Below, piece by piece: positions 49,800 to 59,882 of a stretch of 64,000 nt of DNA. Source of the stretch: Archegozetes longisetosus (lineage: Eukaryota; Arthropoda; Arachnida; Sarcoptiformes; Trhypochthoniidae). The stretch lies in contig JAEMBT020000004.1 of assembly GCA_018873245.2 (NCBI GenBank), positions 2,900,573-2,964,572 of the forward strand, written 5' to 3'. The notes under the pieces are model-generated. The model was not told where the DNA came from, did no database searches, and saw only the letters and a list, made by a program, of their open reading frames with translations. Every line of letters begins with the position of its first letter. Positions within the stretch are counted from its first letter, which is position 1. A program made the translations under genes and the position numbers.

Positions 49800-50589
49800 T
49801 TAAATATTTAGCTAAATATTTCGGGTAATTTTTCGTAAATAAATAATTTCAATTTTTTTGTAAATATTTTGAGACGGTCTGCTCATCAATAACTAAATAA
49901 ACTGGAAGTTCAACTTTCAGTTCAAACTCAAATTTTCTCTAATTTTTTCAATAACACTCTTAGTTGCTTTTGACGTAGTATTATCTGAGTGCAAACACAT
50001 TCGGGGTCTCTCTTTTTACATGTTTAGTTAGAAACGAAATAAATGACGGGTTATTAATTTTATATAACGGTATCATATACTCTATCAGCCATTTGCATAA
50101 ATCACAGTAAAATTCATTGTTAATTTTCTAGTTTTACTAACTTTCTTAAGCGTTTTCGATGAATGATTAATTCATGTTTCCATTTGAATCTACTTCCTTG
50201 GGACATTTGAGCATATTAAAATATTTTACATTTTTACTTCCTAGTTTGTAATTAAAATTTTAATTAAGGCGAATATCATCTACTCGTCAGTCTACCTCCA
50301 ATTAATTCAAATTCTTTGGGACGATTTTAAACTATTTTTCTAAGTTCTGATTCTATAAATGATTTTGAGAAATATTATGTTTTATTTAAAATCCAATTAA
50401 ACTTGCAATTAATGCCACTTATATCAACAAAAGATAAATCTGAAAATATAATATATGACAACGAAAAATATCGCTTTCATAGTAATTATTTCATTATTGG
50501 TTTCTGTTAATCAAGATAGTTGAGTTACAATCTGTTTTAATCAGTATTTTATTCAGTATTTAGTTTTGTTATTTTACTCAGAATATAAT
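49800..50589. other. Intergenic stretch, nothing recognised
   Basis: AT-rich DNA after the hAT gene, with no recognisable gene or terminal repeat. Confidence 0.4.
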
Positions 50590-52115
50590 GCTTCTAACAA
50601 GAACCTTCTCCTCTGTCCCACTGGGATTTTGATGAAAATTTCTACACTTACCAAGTTGGGGGTCTTTATCATGAATATAATGACAAAACTTCCACAATCG
50701 CAAAAATAGATACCGTTTTCTCTATATAACGGAGATTAATGGAACATTCCATAGCTTTTTGGAGCATTCCAGAACTTTATGGGAGATCCGTTTATCAAAG
50801 GGAATATAAGGCCACTTATTGACAGATGGGACATTCCTTAATTGTATACGCTTAGACTATTTTGGTTATAGTTAATAGTCTTCATTGTTCAATAAAAGTG
50901 TCGTGTGATTTTGGTTTTCACAATTCTTTTAACGTGTATAACTAAATGGTTAATCCTAATACAATAGTTAAATTGTTTGCTAGTGCTGTTGAATCAAAAT
51001 ATAAAGAAGCTTCAGATTCCACAAATGATGACTATGAAGTGTGCGACTACTTACTTAAAATATTAGAATCTGAGATTCGATCTTTAAGTTTTGTTTTAGA
51101 TGAGCAGTCAACTTTAGCATTTAATGATTTCAATGATGAGAATGTGGATGTTGATGTCGATTATAGCGATATCGAAAACTTTAATTATGTAAACAATACT
51201 TTTTCTGTCAATATAAATATATCGCTCGGAGGATTCGAAATCGAGTTAATTTAGGTAACATTTATATTGATTTGAAGGAACGAAACAACATAATTAAGCT
51301 TCACTCTTTAATTAATAGTCGACTTCCTGCGCCATCGTTTCAACAAATGATAAAATATTCTTGGTATAAAGCAGGTTACCTTAAGCATCATGCAGGAAGA
51401 TTTTAAAATGTCAAATAAATATGTTTTTACATTCTTTAATTCTTCATGTAATTCCACTTGTTATCGCTCTGATGATGACGCATTAATTCTATGTAGTTAG
51501 TGTAATTTGGTTTTACGTTTCCAACATTTTTTATTGATCATTATCATTTCGAAATTTAATTTATAAACATTATTAGGTATTTACAATAAAGCTTTTATAA
51601 AACTAATTTTTCGATATCTTCTCTGAAGAGCGAAAAGTTATTGGGATATTCAAATTGACCAGTGTGGTTTTTATTAATTCATTGAAGATCTCTCTGAAGA
51701 AGGTGATAAAGTTACACTTTCTTCAGTTTAATCGACTGCAGCAGTTACATATAAACACACCTTCCAGCCTACGCTAGCAGCAAATGTAAAACTGTTATCC
51801 CTTATTTTGATATCTGCAACGAGAATTTCGAACTTATATAACTAAAATTTCATAAGCTCAACTCCCATGAAGCTCTATATTGATTTACAATGATCGAGAA
51901 AATTCTATAAAGTTCTGTAATATTCTAAAAGCTATGGAATCTTCCATAAATCTCTGTTATCATGGCTGATCTTATAGAGAAAACGGTGCCTATTTTTACG
52001 ATTGGGGAAGAGCTATCACTATATTTGTGATAAGAACCCACAACTTATTAAGTGTACAAATTTTCATCAAAATCTCAATGGGACAGAAAAGAAGGTGTCT
52101 TGTAAGAAAAATAGT
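50590..52115 (+). mobile_element. Long-TIR DNA transposon with remnant ORF
   Basis: Arms of about 200 bp are inverted: TCTGTCCCACTGGGATTTTG at 50615 pairs with CAAAATCTCAATGGGACAGA at 52068, and AGATACCGTTTTCTCTATA pairs with TATAGAGAAAACGGTGCCTA. Between them lies an ORF from ATG 50946 to 51254 (102 codons, acidic). After a frameshift near 51235 it continues NIYIDLKERNNIIKLHSLIN and SFQQMIKYSWYKAGYLKHH to a stop at about 51405. The Trp-Tyr-Lys-x-Gly-Tyr motif resembles N-terminal regions of an arthropod DNA-transposon protein family I remember only loosely. The element is defective. Confidence 0.6.
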
Positions 52116-52266
52116 GCATGACCAAGAATATGGTTATAAAATTCGGTAATATCAGAGAATAGTAAAATAGTAGTAAAAATCGAATTTATCTGATTAAAAG
52201 TGGTATCAAGTCGAAGCCTATATCATGATAGAAACTTCTTACTTTTCGCTGAACCCTCTGAGTTGC

Positions 52267-52945
52267 GCTTCTACGTCAAAATGTCGCCCCGAAAATGTCG
52301 CCGTCAATAATATCGCCGTAAATAATGTCGCTGGTAAAAAATATCGCCGTAAATAATGTCGCCATACAAGAAATGTCGCCATTCAAAAAACGTCGCCTGT
52401 AAAAAATTTCGCCGGTAAAAAACGTCGCCGGTAAAAAGTGACATCGTATAAAAATGACGCCATATAAAATTTTACACAAAAATGGTCTGTTTCAAGATTT
52501 TTTATACATACATTCCAAGTAAAATTAACAAGAGTTAAATAGCTTTGAAAATGTTTTATTAGAGCAGGATCATTTTTTCATTTAATTATAGTAATAAAAT
52601 AAAATTTACTAATTTGAACAAAATGATCAACGGAATACATGAATCGGAGTATGACCTGAGCCTTCTTAGCAAGGAAGCTCATTCATAGTAGGCAATTCAT
52701 AGTAGGGAAAAATTAGTGATTGAAGCTCTTTAACTATAAATATTTTGAACATTGGTTTGGTATAAGACTATTCATAAATTTATTCTTTTTCAATCTTTCG
52801 TTAAATTTTTTATCATCCGGATCAAATGATACTGACATTTTTTAATGGAGACATTTTTGAATAGCGACATTTTTTGAAAGGCGACATTACTTACGGCGAC
52901 ATTATTGGCGGCGACATTTTTGGGGCGACATTTTGACGTAGAAGC
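52267..52945. mobile_element. Mutator-like MITE with GTCGCC minisatellite, perfect 9-bp TSD
   Basis: Ends are GCTTCTACGTCAAAATGTCG and its exact inverse. A perfect 9-bp duplication, CTGAGTTGC, flanks it at 52258-52266 and 52946-52954. The left side holds about a dozen copies of an AATGTCGCCGTAA-like unit (about 15 bp); the right side has about six inverse copies. The 9-bp duplication indicates a MULE-type element. Confidence 0.85.
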
Positions 52946-53410
52946 CTGAGTTGCTATGAAGTCGGATTTACCGCTTTTGCTTTGTTACAGTGATGGCAAA
53001 CACTGTTAGAAATTTTTTTTTCTAGGGGAAGACGTTTGAATGGAAAAAAAGATATACATTAGTCTGGTTTTAAACTTAAGGCCAGATGTCATTCGTGGAA
53101 ACTATTTTGAAGATTCAACTTCTGTAAAATGTTTTATTTTAAACGTTTGAATGACGCATGTTTTTATGAGTCATTCATATAACATTCGCACCCATTTATG
53201 TCTGCCATTATTAGAAGTCTAATTAATTGAATATAACGAAAATATTTGTGTTCAATTATTAATTAACTAATTTATTATTAAAATTGAGAAAATTTGGCAG
53301 TCATTTAAGATTTATTCAATTTCTGAAGAAAAATTTGGATGAGTAACCAATTTTAATAAACTCTTATCTAATTTTAATTAATATTCTATATTTTTAGGGA
53401 ATCGAAAGAT

Positions 53411-53476
53411 GTTCATATCATCGGCTGGTCTTTGATTGAAAGTGCTTCCAATCGAAGACCAGCCTGTAATATGAAT
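53411..53476 (+). ncRNA. Short perfect-stem hairpin, miRNA-precursor-like
   Basis: GGCTGGTCTTTGATTG pairs with CAATCGAAGACCAGCC (one G-U) around a 10-base loop. The stem extends outwards with TTCATAT/ATATGAA after a small internal bulge. Arm length (about 27 nt) and loop size fit a microRNA precursor, but a tiny MITE is also possible. No expression evidence is available. Confidence 0.35.
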
Positions 53477-53479
53477 TAC

Positions 53480-55425
53480 TATTATACACAAATCTCAACT
53501 TCTTTTGAAGAAAATAAAAAAGCAGAAATATGTATCAAATAATTATTGGAATAATATCCTTATCTCAATACAGAGAAAGGGGTAAAGTGTTTACATTTTT
53601 TTAACAACTTATTTATTCTTTCATTCCAGTATGTTAGAAACGTTGACTCAATATATGGCGAAGTACTACTTGATGGAACAGTTATGATGAAAGCCTAAGT
53701 CTATAAATGATTATTTTATGTATTCATGTGTTATTGTGCCTTTTTATTAAAATACGAAAAGTCTTTGTTGACGTTCTTATATGTATTGAAAGGCTATGAA
53801 GTGGTCGTATTCAAGGTTTACAATGAAAGTCAAAGATATTCTTCCAAAGTTATTAGTGAATAAGTTAGAAGAACGATTGAAAGCACTTTCAATTCGTTAT
53901 TCATTTTATATTTTAAATAAAGTTCGGAAATTTAAAGTATTATATAATGCTTTTATGTTTATAAAAATGTAGTTATCTAGTCTTAAATGAAGCGATTGTA
54001 CTTATTAATAAAGAAATGTTTTGCATCTTTTAAAATATTTTGAAACCTCTTTCGAAAGATTTGAATTCATGTACAATAATATACATGTCTAGAGTTCAAG
54101 GCATAGTTAAGTCTTAAAAAATATTTACAAATATATGGAAATTTTAAGGCATATGTATGGCTTCAAGCCTCTAAAACGTCTTTTATAAGATTTAACAACA
54201 TATTCGTTTCGAATCGTTTTTGATCCATACAAAAGTATTTTTTAAGACTTATGAATAAAATTTTTTTTCGGTGAACACTCGAGCGGAAGACACTTGATGC
54301 TGAGTGTCAAGCGTTGCCATCACAGGTTGTAAGGAGGTTAACGTTAAACACTGGGATGATCTAAATTCTGGTAAAATATCAAGTGCTCGATGTTTCGACG
54401 TGTTCATAAATGCAGGAAATTCTTGTTTGCCATTACCTCCATTATTGCTGCAAGAGTTCTCAGTTTTATTCAAAGATAGGGATTAATTTAAAAATTTTTC
54501 TATTCCAACCAATTCAAACTTCTCTCAACCATAAGTTTTTGGTGGATATGACAGTGAATTATATTTATAATAAATTGAATTACATAATGATTCAAGACAA
54601 ATAAATCGTTTTTCAGATCTTATCTGAACTGGATAAGGAACTGAATAACTTGATTGTATATAATTGCTTTGTCATAAAATAAAGTCTAGTATGGATTTTA
54701 TGTTGTAGTAACCGACTGCTTTAGAGATGTGGATTGACCAGTAGATAACAAAAGCATACAATTTTAGAACAAATCTCAATTTTATTTATAATATTTTTAC
54801 ATGAAAAATAGTTAACTTTTTTGTTAAAATGGAGTTTAACAAAGATTGTAAAGGAAGGGGATGTGTCTCGCTCTGTGATTAATCGAAGAATTCAGACAAG
54901 AGAGTGACTAATGTGTGCTTTTTTAGTAAAGCGGATATAGGGCGAGGAAGTTGTAAGATCTAGATCCTACATAAATGACGTGAAATAATTACACTGTTAT
55001 CAAATAAAATAAAATTAAAAATATAGCTCAGGTCTCCTCAATGTAGAAGCTAACTTTTCTGATATTTTTCCACGAAAGCGGAGTGTCTTAAAATTTTCTA
55101 TGGATATGAGCAAGTATTTCAATAGTTGAAAATTCATTTTAACATTAAGTGGTTCAAGGTTTAACAGAAAGGTCATTAGAAAGCAATTTTTGTGAGAAAA
55201 CTTAACTAAACTTGAATCTAACAATAGTGACCTTTCTGTTGTCTGGTCTTTGAGCTTTACTGATTAGGGATGATTCAAATAACTCATATCTAAGGCAGGC
55301 AAAAATAACCAAAAAGAAACACTTTATATATTATAGTAATCTTTTTAAACTTTCTTATAATTATAGTTGTGTACTCGAGTCGGACTTATTAACGATTCTT
55401 CAAATTATTATTTGGTTATAAATTT
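53480..55425. other. Intergenic stretch, no supported gene
   Basis: Short open frames here show no family pattern. At 53629-53695 a possible AG acceptor is followed by 21 codons and a stop, but no partner exon was found. Confidence 0.35.
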
Positions 55426-55427
55426 CA

Positions 55428-56037
55428 CTAGCTAGAAATACGGGCAAAAGCCCGTTATTAAGTTCATAAAAAATAAAGATTTAAAACTTTATTCAACAAA
55501 TAAATAGTTCTTTAAATAGAGATTTTTCAATTTTTTTCTCTCATTAAGTATTAGTCCAAAAACTTAGAATAACTCTAAAACCTTACTAAATCTTTGACGA
55601 CTTTATTAGTCGTCGAATCTTTTTGCTTGTATCACAATCAAAAATATTTGTAATAATATAATTACATGCACAAACACAAATACGAAATACACTTAAAATT
55701 TCACTTTAAAAAAATCTTAAAACAATATTAAAAAATTTAGCTTAATTTTACTAATCGTTGTTTTCGTTTGCTATATGTGCGAGTTACTTGCATGTAGTAC
55801 AGTGTCTTTTCTTGTTCAGAACTTTGCTTATTTAAATCGTATCGTGTTTCAATTAAGTGGCGTATTCACGAAATTGAAAAATAGAATAGTAGTTAAATTT
55901 TAGTCTGAAAAATACTTTAATCAACTCTTTGTATCAGATGAAAAACAATGAGACCAGTCTGATTTCTCTGTGATAACCACGAAGAAAGTTTTTGACTGGT
56001 CGTACAGAAAGGGCATTTAAGCATTTTATTATATAGA
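55428..56037 (-). mobile_element. Non-autonomous Helitron
   Basis: On the minus strand it starts A|TCTATATAATAAAATG at 56037 and ends with the hairpin ACGGGCTTTTGCCCGT, then ATTTCTAGCTAG|T at 55428. A TC start, a GC-rich hairpin about 8-12 bases before a CTAG end, and insertion between A and T are the Helitron hallmarks. It is 610 bp without a Rep/helicase gene. Confidence 0.75.
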
Positions 56038-56159
56038 TTTTTATCATCAGTTAAAATATTAAGAATTTTTATAATATAAGTTTAGCAAATGTTTGATTTC
56101 AAGTGTGATTTATTATCCTGTCGAAAAAGATTTCTACATTTCAATTAACTATAAAAATA

Positions 56160-56945
56160 AATCAAAAGAGCTTGTCCGGAGATCCTATGGGAAGTTGACA
56201 CCCTGTGGAATACATCACTTTCAATATATCAATCGAAAGCTCTCGTCAAGCTGAGCAATAGTCTTGCTGGTCAGATTTAAATCGGTCGATAGGTTTAAAA
56301 GTTATAGGCGAAAAATGGTTAACATTGCCGTATATGGGGAAGTGTATAACACCTTTGCAAACCCCTATGAGTTATATATCATTAGAAAGATGTCATCAAA
56401 ATAAGCAAAATTCTTGCTGGTACCATTGAAATTAGATGATTAGTTTAAAAGTTATAGCCTAATACAATCGTTACTCTTACATATGAAAAAAGGCTTTGCC
56501 TATTTTCGACCTTTAACACAAAGAGATCGGACTAGAACTTTTTGTATTTTCATACTAGGTTATGTGCTTCTTTAAATTCAATTATGGGCAACTCCGATCA
56601 ATTTGTGTTAAGAACTTAGATTAGCGATTGAAGATTTTCGATATTTAGAAAGCTTACCTAATAATAACAAAACGTGACTTTTATTCTACTGTTGAATAGA
56701 CTTGGTTGCTATGACTAAACATACCAAATCTCATGATTCTATGTTTAATAGTTTTTGAATTATAAGCTATCAAAGTTTTAAGGTTTTTTGGGTTTTTAGA
56801 CCCTTTATCATGTGATATGAAAAGATTTGAAGATGCCATTATACTTCAGTTGGCTACCTCTGTTTGTAAAGCCGGCAGGTCTAAACTCGACCGGGTGCCA
56901 AATCACTATGGATGTCCAGTCAACCTCTTTTATCTGAGTTTGATC
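56160..56945 (-). mobile_element. Second copy of the AAGAGGTTGTCTGGACATCC transposon family
   Basis: Ends AAGAGCTTGTCCGGAGATCC and the inverse of AAGAGGTTGACTGGACATCC. About 300 bp near 56615-56940 and 130 bp near 56205-56300 match the two outer parts of the 37888-39331 copy in opposite orientation. No coding region. Confidence 0.65.
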
Positions 56946-57629
56946 TTCTAATATCTCAGTTAAGAGATTACTTTTTAAGTTGAAAATTTTCAGATCTAGA
57001 AATCTAAACTTCAGCCTGAGTACCATACCGGAGTCGAGAGATATGACATGACTAATACTCGAATTTCCGTCTAAGATATGTCTTTGATGGGAAAATTAAT
57101 GTAATTGTTTTGAGTTGAGCTCAAGTATCGTGTATTGAAATTGTGATAACTTGTATCGATATAATGAAAATTTTCAATTTATTCATTTTAATTTTTCAAT
57201 AGTTTGCTATTAGTTGCAGTTATTGATAACTATATGAAATTCAATCTGAAAAAATAATTCAGATTATGTATTAAATTTTATATTTTCACTTAGAACTTGT
57301 AAAGGTATTAAAATTTTGAATTTGATCATGATAATTAATAGTAAACGCCATTAAAATAATTAATTCTTGTCGCAGTGACTCTTTCAGCGCAAAATCAAAA
57401 ACTCAAGAATAAACGCTAAAATTACTCCAATTTATGAACAAAACAATGAAATGTTTTTTTTGAGAAGAACTATATTTATTTGCGATAAAAAATCTAGTCA
57501 TTCTTCAACATATATTTCATAACTTAAAATAAAAAATAGGGGAAAGTAAAATTTCAGCTATTTCTGGTTAGTTTTCTAAACTTTTGATTTAACATTTAAA
57601 AATGCTTTGGGCAATCTGTAATATGAAAC

Positions 57630-58718
57630 TAGGGTGAACACCTCTGGTTTATCACATGACGGGACAAAAATATCAAAGGAGACCTCACATTTTTTTGAGG
57701 AAAAATGTCTCTTTTATTAGTCATTACTAGAAGGGGGAATCTTAGGTGCAGGCCTTAAAATGCCTTTCTTTGTCTTTTTTAAAGACTGTAAACTTTTTAT
57801 GCCTATTTGTTTGTTTACACTTTTTGTCTTTTTCACACATTTTGCATCGTAAGTATGAAATAAATCCATTGATTTCATTTGTAAAACTGTTTTTCAATCT
57901 TATCAATGGAGAACAGTTTTCATATATCACGAAGAAAAACAAAGGATTTCAAAGTGTGAAAATTATATCTAAGCTTATCAATGGAGAGAATGCAAACGAA
58001 GAGTTTAATGAAAAACTCACACTTAACGAAATTTCATTTTCATATGCTCCGATTAAAAATTGTGACATCGAGAGATCTTTTTGTAAATATAAACATTTAT
58101 TGGAAGGAAGAGATAATGATTGGGAATCCTCATATCTCAAAAAAGTTTTCATTTCTTATTGTAATACTTCTAAGCTGTAGAAAATCTTAATAAAACTGTA
58201 CCTTTCTTCGTGCCTTTTTTAAGGTTTAACTGTGCCTTTATGCCAGCCTAAATTGCACGTTCTTGTGCCTAAAATTCCTCTTTCTAGTCATTACAAATAT
58301 TTATGTGTTAAACAATGCATTCTAATATTAAAACATTGAAAATTATTAATCATGGTTGATTCGAAAGTATATTTTGTGTTAGAAGTGGTATCTTTCAAAA
58401 GTTAGTTATTCAAAAGTAAGAAATACTGGTCTATATCAGATATAAGTCAAGGTAGAAAAGATTAACCCTATAATTTTTTGTTTTAAACCACAGGTGCTCA
58501 AAACATTGAATTGGGTCTCTCAAACCCTTACTATTTGCAAGATAAATCCAATGTTTGAATTTCTAAGAAATATTTTTCTAAATATATTTTCCAAAATGAA
58601 GTTGAAAAACGGGACAACTAATTGCCCTGTCGAGAGTTTATGGTCTGACAGGATTTCTATCTTTTATTTTTAAGAAGACGGGACTGTCCCGTCAAAATTG
58701 GGACGGGTGGTCACCCTA
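57630..58718. mobile_element. hAT-type MITE with a nested hAT insertion
   Basis: Ends TAGGGTGAACACC and GGTGGTCACCCTA; flanks TATGAAAC (57622-57629) and TTTGAAAC (58719-58726) form a 7/8 target duplication. It is an inverted relative of 24609-25127 that has been enlarged by the insertion at 57728-58286. Confidence 0.8.
57728..58286 (+). mobile_element. Nested hAT element with transposase C-terminal fragment
   Basis: Ends TAGAAGGGGGAATCTTAGG and the inverse of TAGAAAGAGGAATTTTAGG; 8-bp duplication GTCATTAC at 57720-57727 and 58287-58294. The related MITE copy has the empty site at 25030-25037. Inside, about 58040-58180 encodes APIKNCDIERSFCKYKHLL and KVFISYCN, a hAT dimerisation domain related to that of 47854-49796. 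It is internally deleted. Confidence 0.8.
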
Positions 58719-58835
58719 TTTGAAACTTAATGCATATTTTAAAAGAAATTTTATGCTTGCTATCAATATGATTTAACAGTTTTAAAAAATTATAAGTTAT
58801 AAGTTATGAAACAACTGAACAAATTATTAAAAATA

Positions 58836-59593
58836 AGGGCTGCGCAATATATTTGGTGTTTTTTTTTAAACTTTAATAATATTAGAAAAACTCAGAACAT
58901 TTTAATGAAAATTTATACAAATTATCTGTAAATATTGTATTTCTTATTTGTTTTCTTTAATCGGTGCCAAAACCCCTCTATACCCAACGCGTGCAACTTT
59001 CTTTTTATACTACTCATTAGTTGTGCAGAATTTTGTGCTACTTTCTTTGATATTTTGGTGTATTTTTGAGTTTTCGGTATTCAGTTTTGCATAATGACTA
59101 ATATCTCCCAATAGAACGCACCTGCGGTACATCAGGCGCGTTTTCCTCTTTTGTAACGAAATCGATACCATTCGCTGTTAGCCAAATTCATTTCTGAGCG
59201 AAGCCTAGATGGTTCTATATATAAAAATGAGTGCTTAAAGAAACGATTAGCTTCCTTTCATCGATAAACATCATCCTGACAAGAAAATACTGTTTTGATT
59301 TGCCGAAGGCCATTAGCCATTGGGACAGACAGGAATGGCTAACAGTATTATCATTATGCAAAACTGAATACCGAAAACTCAAAAATGCACCAAAATATCA
59401 AAGAAAGCAGTACAAAATTCTGCAATCAAAAGAAAGTTGCGCGCGTTGGGTATAGAGGGGTTTTGGCACCGATTAAGGAAAACAAATAAGAAATACAATA
59501 TTTGCAGATAATTTGTATAAATTTTCATTAAAATGTTTTGACTTTTTCTAATATTAAAGTTTAAATAAAACACTTAATATATTGCACAGCCCT
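58836..59593. mobile_element. TA-flanked TIR element with about 150-bp arms
   Basis: Ends AGGGCTGCGCAATATATT and the inverse AATATATTGCACAGCCCT, with TA on both sides (58834-58835, 59594-59595). The inversion continues through CCAAAACCCCTCTATACCCA and its mate near 59450. An internal frame (to 59455) of about 70 codons shows no clear domain. Confidence 0.75.
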
Positions 59594-59789
59594 TATTTGA
59601 AATTTTGGGTTTATTTCAGTAGTTTTTAAAAATTAAGTATTAATAATCGTTAACACTAATAAATCGAACATTTAGTTCTTATCAACACCCTATTGTTGAG
59701 TTAATACAATTTGCAAATTATAACTCTGAATGTCAAAATTTTTTTCCTTATTTAAGTCCATAGGACTTTTAAAATTATTTTCAAAAATA

Positions 59790-59795
59790 TTTATT
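59790..59795 (-). terminator. Polyadenylation signal AATAAA of the HSP70-fusion gene
   Basis: Minus-strand AATAAA about 90 bases beyond the stop at 59883. Confidence 0.45.
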
Positions 59796-59882
59796 TAATT
59801 TTTTCTTCACTTAAAATAATTTTAGCATTTATCCTGAATATTAGATTTAGCGCCAAGAGAGCTCCGACTAATTCTTATCATT

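Noticed and set aside
53629..53695. Possible terminal exon (acceptor plus 21 codons and stop)
   Set aside because: No upstream exon or matching protein family was found; too short to support.
54249..54486. Overlapping short open frames on both strands
   Set aside because: Neither has a recognisable domain, start context or splice partner.
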